Positions 17,678 through 26,385 of a stretch of DNA of 46,515 bases are shown one piece after another. The notes beneath the pieces are model-generated. The model saw only the letters and a list, made by a program, of their open reading frames with translations. It did not search any database and had not been told where the DNA came from. The translations under genes were made by a program, and so were the position numbers. The stretch spans positions 17,453-63,967 of the forward strand of contig JAQVOH010000006.1 of NCBI GenBank assembly GCA_028702695.1. The letters run 5' to 3'. Origin of the DNA: Desulfotomaculaceae bacterium. GTDB lineage: Bacteria > Bacillota > Desulfotomaculia > Desulfotomaculales > Pelotomaculaceae. Within the stretch, counting starts at the first letter, position 1; every line of letters starts with the position of its first letter.

Positions 17678-17776
17678 TGAACTCGTCCAGCTAAAGCTGT
17701 ACATCGAGACTTCGGTGGGGGACTCTACCCCCACCGAAGCAGAAAAGCGGAACTCCCACTTATAGAAGTGGGAGTC
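17678..17776. repeat. Two-hairpin element resembling an IS200/IS605-type end, copy 1
   Basis: A segment beginning TGAACTCGTCCAGCTAAAGC leads into a perfect 12-bp hairpin (17710-17721 with 17728-17739). A second perfect 10-bp hairpin with a four-base loop follows at 17752-17775. A related copy lies at 41859-41920. Structured tails of this kind are found at the right ends of TnpB-bearing IS200/IS605 elements and in their guide RNAs, but no transposase or TnpB reading frame is nearby. The remainder of the 17421-17806 gap shows no gene. Confidence 0.5.
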
Positions 17777-17787
17777 TTAGAATTGAA

Positions 17788-17826
17788 TAAAAAAAGTGGC
17801 GCCGGTTTAGGCGTCACCTTTTTTTT
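17788..17826. terminator. Terminator overlapping the stop of the C_GCAxxG_C_C gene
   Basis: An 8-bp stem with one mismatch (GTGGCGCC against GGCGTCAC, 17796-17817) is flanked by seven As on the left and eight Ts on the right. It can therefore end transcription on either strand. The minus-strand gene's TAA (17807-17809) is inside the loop. Confidence 0.7.
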
Positions 17827-18274
17827 CTAAATCCTGCGTTACCAGACCTTTTTGAATTAGATATTCCATTAGTAGCTTCCCAGTGTTGCCGGTAATTTTA
17901 ATACAGTTCTTTAGATGCTCCGGTGTGTCGAAAGTATTAGGGTTAAGCACCCGGCAACAAGTCCCGCCAAAGCGTTCTTCAAACAAATCGTGGAACTCAC
18001 GTGCGGCTTGATAACCTATCTCAAGATCCTCCTGGTTACTGGTCCGTCCCTTAAAAAGGCCGATAATCGCTTCCGCTGAACTTAACGCCCCGCAAGCACA
18101 CCCTGCGCGACCAAAACCACCGCCTAGACCGGTAAACATTTTGACCAGACCGGTATCCAACTCCGGCGCCACTAAATCCCGGAAGGCGAGGAAAATAGAC
18201 TCCGAGCAGTTATACCCCTGGCGAAAATTATCCCCGGCTTTGTTTCGAGCAGCTAAGATCAAATCCTGACTCAT
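17807..18274 (-). CDS. C_GCAxxG_C_C family redox protein
   Basis: The protein carries the spaced cysteine pattern that names this family: YNCSES near residue 20, GCACGAL with a preceding GGGFGRA (about 58-70), then CC (about 110) and a last Cys in NCIKITG (about 127). Family members are small proteins in anaerobes, believed to bind a redox or Fe-S centre; no reaction is assigned here. I start it at ATG 18274 (155 aa), six to eight bases after GGGAGG. The 23-residue upstream extension is less likely. Confidence 0.85.
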   Translation of the reverse strand: MSQDLILAARNKAGDNFRQGYNCSESIFLAFRDLVAPELDTGLVKMFTGLGGGFGRAGCACGALSSAEAIIGLFKGRTSNQEDLEIGYQAAREFHDLFEERFGGTCCRVLNPNTFDTPEHLKNCIKITGNTGKLLMEYLIQKGLVTQDLEKKGDA

Positions 18275-18353
18275 AAAATATGCCTCCCGCAAAGAATATT
18301 TTACAAAATATTCTACGAAGACAGCAGCATATCCTCCTGCCATAAATAGACAG

Positions 18354-18635
18354 TTATAACAACTCCGTTTGATAGTCTGTGATCAGAACCGTACCCTGGC
18401 GCTCAATAAATCTTACCACCGCCGCCAAAACCTGGTGGACGTGAGCCTGCTCACAGCTAATGAAAGAAATTCCCACCACGGAGCGCTGCCAGGTGTCCTG
18501 AGCACCGACTTCAGCAACCGATACGTTAAAGCGGGCCTTGATCCGGTCAATAAGACTTTTTAGCACTCTTCGTTTCTCCTTGAGAGAATTTGCTTCACCC
18601 AGAAAGAGTTCAACTGTCAGGATTCCCACGATCAA
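18354..18635 (-). CDS. DUF503 (YlxP-like) small protein
   Basis: This 93-aa protein matches DUF503: it begins MIVGILTVELFLGEANSLKE and has the conserved KEKRRVLKSLIDRIKARFN and VAEVG stretches. YlxP in other Firmicutes lies in the nusA-infB-rbfA operon; here the gene stands apart. A role in ribosome assembly has been suggested but is not shown by this sequence. TTG at 18635, nine bases after GGAGG, is the start. It could be co-transcribed with the HAD gene upstream (76-bp gap). Confidence 0.85.
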   Translation of the reverse strand: MIVGILTVELFLGEANSLKEKRRVLKSLIDRIKARFNVSVAEVGAQDTWQRSVVGISFISCEQAHVHQVLAAVVRFIERQGTVLITDYQTELL

Positions 18636-18710
18636 TCCGACTTTCCTCCAGTTCTTCCTATTCCTTAATATAACTACGGCTGTCTTATATACCCAAAGGT
18701 TCCTCTCAAG

Positions 18711-19340
18711 TTATAGATAGGCTTGAAGTTCCTCCCAGCTTTCCAGCATGCCTGCCGGGCTGAATTTCTCCAGTTCCGCGCGACTGTCAAGCCCCCAGGT
18801 AACGCCCAAAGTAAGGCACCCTGCGTTTTTTCCAGTGAGAATATCATAGCTGCTGTCCCCAATAAAGATGCAACGTCCGGCCTGAGTATGTAATGTTGCT
18901 AGAGCGCTTAAAAGGGGTTCCGGGTCCGGCTTGTACCTGGTCACGTCGTGGGCGGTAACCACCACGTCCATATAGTGGTCAAGTCCGGTAAAGGCAACTG
19001 TCCTATTTGTGCCGGGCTTTCCCTTCGAGGTAACGATGCCCAGCCGAATTCCCTGCTCTTTAAGACTTTCCAGGAGCTCTAGAGTACCGGGGAAAAGGTG
19101 TGTGTAGAGGTCATGATCCCGGTGGTAATAGTACTGGTACCGCTCCTCAAATGCAGGGGCCGCTTCACCCGCAAAGCGGCGTCCGATATCTTTGAGGGGA
19201 AGACCGATCATTTTCACAACATCATCATTTCCCCAGGGTATGTTCATTTCGTCGAATACCTGGCGGTAGGTACGTACGATCAAAGGAAGGGAGTCCACCA
19301 GTGTACCGTCCAGATCGAATAAAACGGCTTCAGTAATCAT
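18711..19340 (-). CDS. HAD-superfamily hydrolase, PpaX/Gph-like
   Basis: This 209-aa phosphatase has the HAD motifs in order: FDLDGTLVDS (motif I with nucleophile Asp, residues 8-17), IVTSKG (motif II), RYKPDPEP (motif III lysine) and IFIGDSSYDILTG (motif IV). A helical cap between motifs I and II is the type in pyrophosphatase PpaX and phosphoglycolate phosphatase. The substrate is therefore pyrophosphate or a small phosphate ester, not decidable here. ATG at 19340 follows AAGGAG. The gene is followed by DUF503 on the same strand. Confidence 0.88.
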   Translation of the reverse strand: MITEAVLFDLDGTLVDSLPLIVRTYRQVFDEMNIPWGNDDVVKMIGLPLKDIGRRFAGEAAPAFEERYQYYYHRDHDLYTHLFPGTLELLESLKEQGIRLGIVTSKGKPGTNRTVAFTGLDHYMDVVVTAHDVTRYKPDPEPLLSALATLHTQAGRCIFIGDSSYDILTGKNAGCLTLGVTWGLDSRAELEKFSPAGMLESWEELQAYL

Positions 19341-19412
19341 ATTAACTCCTTGTTCTAGCAGTGTATAAAAAAATTGTGATTTATCTGAAACGCATTACGA
19401 CCAACGGCTATA

Positions 19413-20141
19413 TCACAGGGTATCCTTGATTAGTATAGGTGCAAAGTTAAGAAAGTCCGCACTGGCTAACTGGAACTTAATCCCCCAGGCATAGTTTGGC
19501 AGCCGAAGCCTCGCTGCCGCACCGTGCAAATGGCCGTAAACTACGGTGTTTACCCGGTAATATTGAAACATTTCAATAAACTCATTCTTTTCATGGCGGT
19601 CGTTGGTAGGCATAAAATGAATCATGACGATAATTTCCTCTCCAGCGCCGGCGCTCTTCAAAGAATTTTCCATCCTGATTAATTCCCTGCGGTATATTTT
19701 AAGGTCATGTTCGTTGAAATATTCCGCTCCGGGACACTGCCATCCCCTAGAACCACAAAGTTTAATATTGCCTGCCTTAACATGATCATTCTGGATTAAT
19801 TTCATGTTCTGAGGGAGCATTTCCCTTACACATGAGAGACTTTGCCACCACAGATCATGGTTGCCGGCTACACCCACGATGGTTCCCGGTAATAAACCCA
19901 GGAATTCAAGATCGTACCGCGCCTCAGTGAGTTTCATAGCCCATGAAAAATCACCTGGTATAAGAACAATATCTTTTTCATCTACCGTCTTAACCCAATT
20001 ATCATATATTTTACGGTAATGCTCACGCCATTCGACCCCAAATATATCCATCGGCTTGTAAGTTGCAACATCATTCCAGCGTAGCGGGTTCACCGGCCGG
20101 CTGAAAGAAAGGTGGACATCTCCTATGGAGTATATTTTCAA
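19413..20141 (-). CDS. Calcineurin-like metallophosphoesterase
   Basis: This 242-aa protein shows the metal-binding motifs of the family: IGDVHLSF (residues 6-13), PGDFSWA (about 62-68), AGNHDLWW (about 91-98), a His in MIHFMPTND (about 170) and GHLHGAA (about 198-204). It is a soluble two-metal phosphoesterase of unknown substrate. The start ATG at 20141 is preceded by GGGGGTAAAATTTGAAA. Neighbours on the same strand are the HAD hydrolase downstream and a 99-aa hypothetical gene upstream. Confidence 0.88.
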   Translation of the reverse strand: MKIYSIGDVHLSFSRPVNPLRWNDVATYKPMDIFGVEWREHYRKIYDNWVKTVDEKDIVLIPGDFSWAMKLTEARYDLEFLGLLPGTIVGVAGNHDLWWQSLSCVREMLPQNMKLIQNDHVKAGNIKLCGSRGWQCPGAEYFNEHDLKIYRRELIRMENSLKSAGAGEEIIVMIHFMPTNDRHEKNEFIEMFQYYRVNTVVYGHLHGAAARLRLPNYAWGIKFQLASADFLNFAPILIKDTL

Positions 20142-20198
20142 ATTTTACCCCCAATATTTTTCCACTTGATCTTAGCCACATTTAAATGAATAAGCTGC

Positions 20199-20498
20199 CT
20201 ACCACAACTTCCACATAGCCACCAAGGTACCCTTTACCCATACTTCTACCGGCTGCTCTACAAGGCTTTGCAGTTCACTGATATTTACAGTCTTAGTACC
20301 GGCATGTTGCCCTAAAGATGAACCTTTAAGCTTTTTTGCAACATCTGTTAATTTAACCATCAATAGATTATACCCTGAAAGACCTTCTATAAAACGCACA
20401 TAAATGTTCATATAGGGAATATCAAAACTGTTGACAAGCTCTTCTTGGGTAGAAATCGTTACCCTGGGGCTGGTTAGTTTAACTGGTTGGTTAAGCAA
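20199..20498 (-). CDS. Hypothetical protein, 99 aa
   Basis: I cannot place this protein. It has alternating hydrophobic and charged residues suggesting a mixed alpha/beta fold, a lysine-rich middle (KLTDVAKKLKG) and a C-terminus with VEVWVKGTLVAMWKLW. No signal, membrane segment or cysteine motif is visible. The proposed TTG start at 20498 has AGAGG only one base before it, which is poor, so the real start may differ. It lies between the phosphoesterase and HflX on the same strand. Confidence 0.45.
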   Translation of the reverse strand: MLNQPVKLTSPRVTISTQEELVNSFDIPYMNIYVRFIEGLSGYNLLMVKLTDVAKKLKGSSLGQHAGTKTVNISELQSLVEQPVEVWVKGTLVAMWKLW

Positions 20499-20664
20499 TC
20501 CTCTTGAGATTTTCTTGCATGGTCAAGGCATAAATAACTTTTTTCGACCTATCTCTAAAATTTCCTTTTGTATTGCTTACAAGAGCCTTTCAGTCAGCAC
20601 TTGGCTTTAGTATATTATTCGGCTTACTTATCCATTAGTTAATACCTTTCTTTAATATTATACA

Positions 20665-20690
20665 GAAAAATGCAGGCCTGGGGGCCCGCA
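20665..20690 (-). terminator. Terminator after hflX
   Basis: Read on the minus strand, TGCGGGCC and GGCCTGCA form an 8-bp stem with one G-T pair and a four-base loop. TTTTTCTG follows. It begins 15 bp past the hflX stop. Confidence 0.75.
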
Positions 20691-20704
20691 TTTTAATCCT
20701 TTAT

Positions 20705-21970
20705 TTAATCCCGCAACTTTGACTCTACTCTTTTAGCCCAGACCACCTCTATCTCTGCCTCAACAATTATACCTTCCTGACCGTGCTCCTCATGTAAAAC
20801 CCGGCCCTTTTCGTGCAGTATGGCCAGCAAGCCGCTTTTTTGGTATGGAATGAAAAAGGTTGTCCTCGTCCGCCTGGCTGCAAGAAGCTTGTCCACTGCC
20901 GCCAGTAATAAACCTGCGGCGCCCTGGCCGCTTAAAGCGGAAATAAACACTGCCGGTGGGTCGTCACCTGCTCGTGGCAACTCAGCCTTATCCACCAGAT
21001 CAATTTTATTATAAACCATAAGAGCTGGTTTAGCAGAAGCCCCGAGGGATTCCAGTACCTGGTTGACCGCCTCGATCTGACCGTTGGCATTAGGATGGGA
21101 GGCATCTACAACATGCAACAGGAGGTCTGCTTCCACCACCTCCTCCAGAGTGGCCCGGAAGGCTGCTACCAAATGGTGGGGAAGACGCTGAATAAACCCC
21201 ACGGTATCCGTTAAAAGGACCGCTTCGTTATTGGGTAATATCACCCGTCGGGTGGTGGGGTCGAGGGTGGCAAAAAGTTTGTCCTCCACCAACACGTCAG
21301 CCCCGGTTAGCATCCTTAGTATAGTTGATTTTCCAGCGTTAGTGTAACCTACCAGTGACAATAACGGTATTGGCGCCTCCTGGCGGCCCCGGCGCAGCAG
21401 GTCGCGGTGTTTCTTAACATTCTCAAGCTCTTCTTTTAAATCATTGATCCGCTGCCGGATACGCCGGCGGTCAACCTCCAGCTTTGTTTCACCAGGCCCT
21501 CTGGTTCCAATACCGCCACCCAGGCGGGAAAGCTCAACCCCCTTGCCGGTTAAACGGGGTAAGAGATAGTTAAGCTGGGCCAGTTCAACCTGTACCTTCC
21601 CCTCACTGGTCCTGGCCCGGCGTGCAAAAATATCAAGTATCAACTGGGTCCGGTCAATGACCCTGACGCCCGTAATTTCCTCCAGATTGCGACCCTGCCT
21701 CGGAGACAATTCGCGGTCAAAAATAACCAGGTCTACTCCCAGGGAACGGCAGAGCTCCGCAACTTCCTCAGCTTTCCCACTCCCCAGGAAGGTAGCGGGA
21801 TCCGGCCTGGACCTTTTTTGGGTTAATTGACTCAAGACCTCCGCCCCGGCAGTATCAACCAGCCTGGCCAGTTCTTCCAGCGAGTAGGTGACCTGTTCGG
21901 GGTCATCCTCTTGTGCCTCAAACCCTACCAGGATGGCTTTTTCCAGCATCACACCAGATGTATCTTCCAA
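20705..21970 (-). CDS. hflX: Ribosome-associated GTPase HflX
   Basis: This 421-aa protein has an HflX N-terminal domain with the glycine-rich LGGGIGTRGPGETKLE segment (about residues 155-170), a short coiled coil, then a TRAFAC GTPase domain: G1 GYTNAGKST, G3 DTVGF, G4 YNKIDL. HflX splits or rescues stalled ribosomes, notably under heat stress. The protein has a C-terminal extension after the G domain (about 360-421), as in the full-length family. TTG at 21970 is preceded by AAGGAGCGTACTTAT. It is downstream of clpB on the same strand. Confidence 0.95.
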   Translation of the reverse strand: MEDTSGVMLEKAILVGFEAQEDDPEQVTYSLEELARLVDTAGAEVLSQLTQKRSRPDPATFLGSGKAEEVAELCRSLGVDLVIFDRELSPRQGRNLEEITGVRVIDRTQLILDIFARRARTSEGKVQVELAQLNYLLPRLTGKGVELSRLGGGIGTRGPGETKLEVDRRRIRQRINDLKEELENVKKHRDLLRRGRQEAPIPLLSLVGYTNAGKSTILRMLTGADVLVEDKLFATLDPTTRRVILPNNEAVLLTDTVGFIQRLPHHLVAAFRATLEEVVEADLLLHVVDASHPNANGQIEAVNQVLESLGASAKPALMVYNKIDLVDKAELPRAGDDPPAVFISALSGQGAAGLLLAAVDKLLAARRTRTTFFIPYQKSGLLAILHEKGRVLHEEHGQEGIIVEAEIEVVWAKRVESKLRD

Positions 21971-22127
21971 ATAAGTACGCTCCTTTTCCTATCCTTATCA
22001 AACAAGAGTCTAGCAACCGAAGCAATTTTCCGATCAATGTGCGCCGCATCAGCAGCAGGGATGAGACAGGGGACGGCTCTTTGGTCTCATTCAGGAAGTA
22101 AGAGAACCGCCCCCCTGCTTCATTTAC

Positions 22128-24719
22128 TCAATCCACAGGGCGGTCTTCAAAAGCCAGGCTTCCACCGTCAGCTTTAACCAGAATGCTGCCCCGCTGGCCC
22201 TTGCCGCTTTCCAGAATATGCACGGAGAGCGGGTTTTCCAGACGCTTTTGGATAGCCCTTTTGAGAGGACGCGCCCCGAAGACCGGGTCGAAACCTTCCT
22301 CTGCCAGGAGTGACCTAGCCTCCTGAGTAACCTCCAGGGCAAACCCCAGCTTGGACAGTCGTTCCTGCAGCAGGGCCAGTTGGATATCCACAATCCTGAT
22401 AATTTCCTGCTTGCCGAGGTTATTGAAAATAACCACCTCATCGATGCGGTTTAAAAATTCCGGCCGGAAACTGTCCTTCAATTCACCCATCACACGGTTT
22501 TCCAGCTCCGGGCGTCTGTCAGCGTTCATTTCGCGGAACCAGTGGCTGCCTAGGTTGGAGGTCATAATCACCACGGTATTGCGGAAATCCACGGTACGCC
22601 CGTGGCCGTCGGTCAGCCGGCCATCGTCTAAAAGCTGCAGCAGGATATTGAACACGTCAGGGTGGGCCTTTTCAATCTCGTCAAAGAGGATTACCGCATA
22701 GGGACGGCGCCGCACTGCCTCCGTAAGCTGGCCTCCCTCATCATAGCCAACGTAGCCTGGGGGAGCGCCGACCAGACGGGAAACAGTGTGCTTCTCCATA
22801 TATTCACTCATGTCATAGCGCAGCATGGCCCGCTCATCGTTGAACAGGAAATGGGCTAACGCTCTGGCCAGCTCGGTTTTACCGACACCAGTGGGGCCAA
22901 GAAAGATGAAGGAACCCATAGGTCTGTTCGGGTCCGATACCCCCGCCCGGGCCCGGCGAATAGCATCGGCAACTGCCTCGACCGCCCGGTCCTGTCCGAC
23001 CACCCGCTCTTTGATGAGTCCTTCCATTTGCAAAAGTTTTTGAATTTCCCCCTCAAGCATGCGTGACACCGGAATTCCCGTCCATTTGGACACGACTTCG
23101 GCAATATCTTCTTCATCCACTTCTTCTTTGAGCATCTTGTGGTCCTTTTGCAGCCCCTCCAACTTCTCGTTATACTGCTGCAGGCGCTTGTTAAGTTCAG
23201 GAATGACCCCGTAGCGCAGTTCGGCTACCTTACCAAGGTCCGCTTCCCGCTCGGCGGCCTGTTCTGCCAACCTGGTCTCCTCGATCTTGCCCTTGATTTC
23301 CCGGATGCTCTGGATGTGCTCCTTCTCTTTGCGCCAGTGCTCCTTCATGTTCTCCATCCTGGCCTTAAGGTCCTGTAATTCGCCTTCCATTTTGTGCAGC
23401 CGTTCCTGGCTAGCCCGGTCCTGTTCTTTGGCCAGTGCCTGCTTTTCAATTTCCAACTGCCTTACCCGCCGGTCGACCTCGTCTATTTCTGTGGGCATAC
23501 TGTCAATTTCGATACGCAAATGGGAGGCCGCCTCATCCATCAGGTCAATGGCTTTATCAGGCAAGAACCGCTCTGTAATATAGCGGTGGGAAAGCGTTGC
23601 CGCGGCCACCAGGGCGGTGTCTTTGATGCGCACCCCGTGGTGCACCTCGTATTTCTCTTTCAGTCCCCGCAAAATGGCAATGCTATCCTCAACGGAGGGT
23701 TCACCCACGTAGACCTGCTGGAATCTGCGCTCTAAGGCCGCGTCCTTTTCGATATACTTGCGGTACTCATCCAGAGTAGTGGCGCCTACGCAGTGCAGTT
23801 CACCACGTGCTAGAGCAGGTTTCAACATATTGGCCGCGTCGACCGCTCCTTCCGCCGCTCCTGCGCCAACCAGGGTATGCAGTTCATCGATAAAGAGGAT
23901 GATTTCACCCTGCGCCTCGCCTATTTCCTTTAAAACCGCCTTTAACCGGTCTTCAAATTCACCCCGGTACTTCGCGCCCGCAATGAGCGCTCCCATATCC
24001 AGGCTTAAAAGGCGCTTGTTCTTCAGCCCTTCCGGCACATCCCCGCCTAGAATACGTTGGGCTAGACCTTCCACAATAGCAGTTTTACCCACACCGGGTT
24101 CGCCGATTAAAACAGGGTTGTTCTTGGTGCGTCTGGAAAGCACCTGCACCACACGGCGAATTTCTTCGTCACGCCCGATCACCGGGTCCATCTTGCCCTT
24201 GCGGGCCAGATCGGTCAGGTCCCTGGTGAAACGGGTCAGGGACTGGTACTTGTCCTCCGGGTTCTGATCAGTGACCCGCTGGGTGCCGCGAATTTCCACC
24301 AGGATTTTGTAAACACGGTCCTGCGAAACCCCCTGTGCGCGCAGGAGTTTTCCAGCTTCCCCTTCCCGCCGGGCTACCATCCCCAGCAAAAGGTGCTCGG
24401 TGCTCAGGTACTCATCCTTAAGCCTTTCAGCCTCTTTCCAGGCCAAATCGATAATTTCGGATAGCTCCTTGGAGACATATGCTCCTCCGCCGCCCTGTAC
24501 CCTGGGCAATCGTCCGGCGACAGCCTGCGCTTCATCCTTTAACTTGTTCAAATCAAGCTCAAGCTTTAGGAGGATCTGTTTCACGCTACCTTCTTCCTGC
24601 TGTAAAAGACCTAGGAGGAGGTGGACACCCTCCATCTGCTGGTGGCCGTACTGAGACATAATACCCTGGGCAGCTTCGAAGGCCTCCTGGGTCTTAAGGG
24701 TAAATTTGTCCGTTCTCAT
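22128..24719 (-). CDS. clpB: ATP-dependent chaperone ClpB (Hsp100 disaggregase)
   Basis: Full-length ClpB of 863 aa: Clp N domain (about 1-145), first AAA+ module with Walker [10 protein letters not shown] (about 205) and Walker [16 protein letters not shown], the coiled-coil middle domain (about 405-530, rich in Glu, Lys and Arg) that marks ClpB rather than ClpC or ClpA, and the second AAA+ module with GPTGVGKTE (about 605) and [14 protein letters not shown]. It dissolves protein aggregates with the DnaK system in the cytoplasm. ATG at 24719 follows GGAGGGGAGCAAGAA. It lies downstream of hsp20, separated by a terminator hairpin, and no strong promoter of its own is visible. Confidence 0.97.
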   Translation of the reverse strand: MRTDKFTLKTQEAFEAAQGIMSQYGHQQMEGVHLLLGLLQQEEGSVKQILLKLELDLNKLKDEAQAVAGRLPRVQGGGGAYVSKELSEIIDLAWKEAERLKDEYLSTEHLLLGMVARREGEAGKLLRAQGVSQDRVYKILVEIRGTQRVTDQNPEDKYQSLTRFTRDLTDLARKGKMDPVIGRDEEIRRVVQVLSRRTKNNPVLIGEPGVGKTAIVEGLAQRILGGDVPEGLKNKRLLSLDMGALIAGAKYRGEFEDRLKAVLKEIGEAQGEIILFIDELHTLVGAGAAEGAVDAANMLKPALARGELHCVGATTLDEYRKYIEKDAALERRFQQVYVGEPSVEDSIAILRGLKEKYEVHHGVRIKDTALVAAATLSHRYITERFLPDKAIDLMDEAASHLRIEIDSMPTEIDEVDRRVRQLEIEKQALAKEQDRASQERLHKMEGELQDLKARMENMKEHWRKEKEHIQSIREIKGKIEETRLAEQAAEREADLGKVAELRYGVIPELNKRLQQYNEKLEGLQKDHKMLKEEVDEEDIAEVVSKWTGIPVSRMLEGEIQKLLQMEGLIKERVVGQDRAVEAVADAIRRARAGVSDPNRPMGSFIFLGPTGVGKTELARALAHFLFNDERAMLRYDMSEYMEKHTVSRLVGAPPGYVGYDEGGQLTEAVRRRPYAVILFDEIEKAHPDVFNILLQLLDDGRLTDGHGRTVDFRNTVVIMTSNLGSHWFREMNADRRPELENRVMGELKDSFRPEFLNRIDEVVIFNNLGKQEIIRIVDIQLALLQERLSKLGFALEVTQEARSLLAEEGFDPVFGARPLKRAIQKRLENPLSVHILESGKGQRGSILVKADGGSLAFEDRPVD

Positions 24720-24756
24720 TTCTTGCTCCCCTCCTGTTTGAATATTTTTATGATTT

Positions 24757-24783
24757 ATAAAAAAGCGAGGGATTTTCCCTCGT
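24757..24783 (-). terminator. Terminator between hsp20 and clpB
   Basis: Read on the minus strand, CGAGGGA and TCCCTCG (24782-24776 with 24772-24766) form a 7-bp stem with a three-base loop. GCTTTTTTATAAA follows. Because clpB has no clear separate promoter, partial read-through may set the hsp20 to clpB ratio. Confidence 0.75.
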
Positions 24784-24829
24784 TTAAACTATTAAAATAA
24801 AAACATCAACCTGCCGGGAACCTTTGGAT

Positions 24830-25282
24830 TTAACCTTCAATTTCTATGTTAGTTTCTTTCTTGGCAGCCTCGTCCTGCTTGGGCAGGATAATTTCCAGGA
24901 CACCATCCTGGTAGCGAGCTTTAATCTCGCCTTGTTTTATTTGAACATCCATAGTAAAAGAACGGCTAAAAGAACCGTAGCTGCGTTCAACCCTGAGAAA
25001 GTTTTCGCTCTCTTCTTTGTCTTCCCTACTACGCTCCCCTTTGATAGAGAGCATGTTATCGGTGAAACTTATATGAATGTCTTCTTTGTTGAAACCAGGC
25101 AACTCCGCCATTACCAGTATGGCCTCAGGGGTATCCTTGATATCAACGGGGAAAGCCCCTCCACCCTGGGTCAAAGGCGCTTCAGGCGCCCTCAGAAAGC
25201 GTAAGTTATCATCAAAGAGCCTGTTTATCGAATGCTGCAGAGTGTTAAGTTCCCGGAATGGATCCCATCTCACAATAGCCAT
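24830..25282 (-). CDS. Small heat-shock protein Hsp20
   Basis: This 150-aa alpha-crystallin protein starts MAIVRWDPFREL like bacterial Hsp20/Hsp18. It has a core domain (about 45-135) with VMAELPGFNKEDIHISF and the GVLEIILPK strand near the end. It holds unfolded proteins as an oligomer in the cytoplasm. I start it at ATG 25282, preceded by AAGGAGGTCTCTTT; the 49-codon upstream open frame is only leader. It is transcribed from the consensus promoter at 25397-25446 and followed by clpB, a heat-shock pairing. Confidence 0.94.
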   Translation of the reverse strand: MAIVRWDPFRELNTLQHSINRLFDDNLRFLRAPEAPLTQGGGAFPVDIKDTPEAILVMAELPGFNKEDIHISFTDNMLSIKGERSREDKEESENFLRVERSYGSFSRSFTMDVQIKQGEIKARYQDGVLEIILPKQDEAAKKETNIEIEG

Positions 25283-25396
25283 AAAGAGACCTCCTTGAAT
25301 TTTTAACGTTTTTCGTAAAGCCCAACACCTAGACTCCCGGCGGTTGATTAAAAATGTTACCTTCTCTTCCCTTGCGGGTAGTAATCCCGGAAAGCA

Positions 25397-25446
25397 GGTC
25401 TGACGTTCTCTGACCTTATTATAAATCACGCAAATTTCCGTGTCAA
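25397..25446 (-). promoter_or_regulatory. Consensus sigma-A promoter with CtsR-like operator before hsp20
   Basis: On the minus strand, TTGACA (25446-25441) and TATAAT (25423-25418) are both perfect, with a 17-bp spacer. Directly after comes a heptad direct repeat with a three-base spacer, AGGTCAG-AGA-ACGTCAG (25416-25400). The CtsR operator consensus is two A/GGTCAAA heptads separated by three bases. A perfect promoter on a heat-shock gene makes sense only with a repressor, so CtsR control is the natural reading. No ctsR is in the window. Confidence 0.65.
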
Positions 25447-25541
25447 TATTTGTATTGGATAATCTAATAAAATTTGCCCCTGATATTTACACAATATACA
25501 TTTCAGCCTGAATTCCTTGACTACCGGATAAGAAAAAGGTG

Positions 25542-25550
25542 TGGTATAAT
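25542..25550 (+). promoter_or_regulatory. Extended -10 promoter before a 32-aa membrane peptide
   Basis: TGGTATAAT (25542-25550) is TGn plus a perfect TATAAT. A TTGACT sits upstream at 25517-25522, but the spacer of 22 bp is too long, so the extended -10 probably carries the promoter. AGGAAGG at 25561-25567 would be close to the transcript start. Confidence 0.5.
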
Positions 25551-25579
25551 GCAAGAAAAAAGGAAGGCGTGATTGGAAG

Positions 25580-25678
25580 TTGCCTGTAATTATAGGATCG
25601 ATCCTGATCCTGGGCTTTTTGATCGGCGTGGTCACTATCCTGTATTTTCAGAGCAGACCTCCCCGGCGTAAAAGGTGA
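25580..25678 (+). CDS. Small single-pass membrane protein, 32 aa
   Basis: The frame from TTG at 25580 encodes a hydrophobic helix (PVIIGSILILGFLIGVVTI) followed by a basic tail (RPPRRKR), the look of a small N-out membrane peptide. GGAAG is adjacent and AGGAAGG lies 13 bases upstream, below an extended -10 promoter. A competing frame from TTG at 25574 codes for a polar peptide and is less convincing. It is followed by a weak hairpin and T run at 25738. I cannot name the family. Confidence 0.5.
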   Translation: MPVIIGSILILGFLIGVVTILYFQSRPPRRKR

Positions 25679-25737
25679 TAGATGCTAACTACCACCAGCC
25701 TCTTTTAGCATGATGCACAATACTTGTCGGACCTTGC

Positions 25738-25760
25738 GACCTTACACGAGGTCTTTTTTT
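25738..25760 (+). terminator. Probable terminator
   Basis: GACCT (25738-25742) pairs with AGGTC (25749-25753) around a six-base loop and is followed by seven Ts. The stem is short, but the T run is good and it closes the small membrane peptide gene. Confidence 0.5.
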
Positions 25761-25842
25761 ATGCCCTTAGTCCATCATAAATGTGGATATATTCGCACCT
25801 AGACAAGCATACACTTACAGCAAAAAGGAAAGGAGGGAACTA

Positions 25843-26259
25843 ATGAGAATTTTTAATGCTATCGTTGCGGGGCTGATAGCCGGTCTTCTTCTTTACCTGC
25901 TGGTCTCCCTGGCAACCGTAAAGGCCGCTTTTCTGGTATTTCTGGCTGGCTGGGCGATATCCACATTTTTCTTTTATAACAATGCCGCATCATTGCACAA
26001 AATATGGGCCAGAGCCTGCCTGTTGTTGGCCCTGGAATGTCTGGCCATACCCATAGCATCCTGGATTTTGCCGTTTTTTTACGGCCACCAAGCGGTCCAA
26101 AGCGCCATGCAGGGGGCTCAATCAACGGGACAGACTGTGGGATCGATCATCGGCGGCGGGGTGGTCAACATGCTGGCCGGTTATGCCGGACTCGCAATTG
26201 GCTTTGTGCTGCTTGCCACCGCCTACCTTTCCTTGAAGCCTGCCAGAAGAAGGCATTAA
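25843..26259 (+). CDS. Hypothetical membrane protein
   Basis: This 138-aa protein has four hydrophobic stretches: about residues 3-22, 26-45, 54-78 and 110-132. A loop rich in Gly, Ala, Ser and Gln (QSAMQGAQSTGQTVGSIIGGG) precedes the last helix. No family is recognised. ATG at 25843 is chosen because AAAGGAGGG lies just before it; the open frame upstream to 25783 lacks a site. It is monocistronic with a strong terminator downstream. Confidence 0.7.
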   Translation: MRIFNAIVAGLIAGLLLYLLVSLATVKAAFLVFLAGWAISTFFFYNNAASLHKIWARACLLLALECLAIPIASWILPFFYGHQAVQSAMQGAQSTGQTVGSIIGGGVVNMLAGYAGLAIGFVLLATAYLSLKPARRRH

Positions 26260-26270
26260 TGTCCAATCGC

Positions 26271-26304
26271 AAAAAACCCGGCCCAAAAACAGGCCGGGTT
26301 TTTT
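26271..26304. terminator. Strong bidirectional terminator
   Basis: AAAAAACCCGGCC and GGCCGGGTTTTTT form a perfect 13-bp stem around an eight-base loop. It closes the 25843-26259 gene on the plus strand, and the A/T flanks would work in both directions. Confidence 0.85.
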
Positions 26305-26385
26305 GCATAACCATTTATCCTTATTGCCCCATAGACCAAATATGCATTACAATGGTAATGAAGAGATAAGAAGGGGGAATATACG

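Noticed and set aside
24720-24830. CIRCE element upstream of clpB
   Set aside because: I looked for the TTAGCACTC/GAGTGCTAA pair on both strands and found none; only a terminator hairpin is present.
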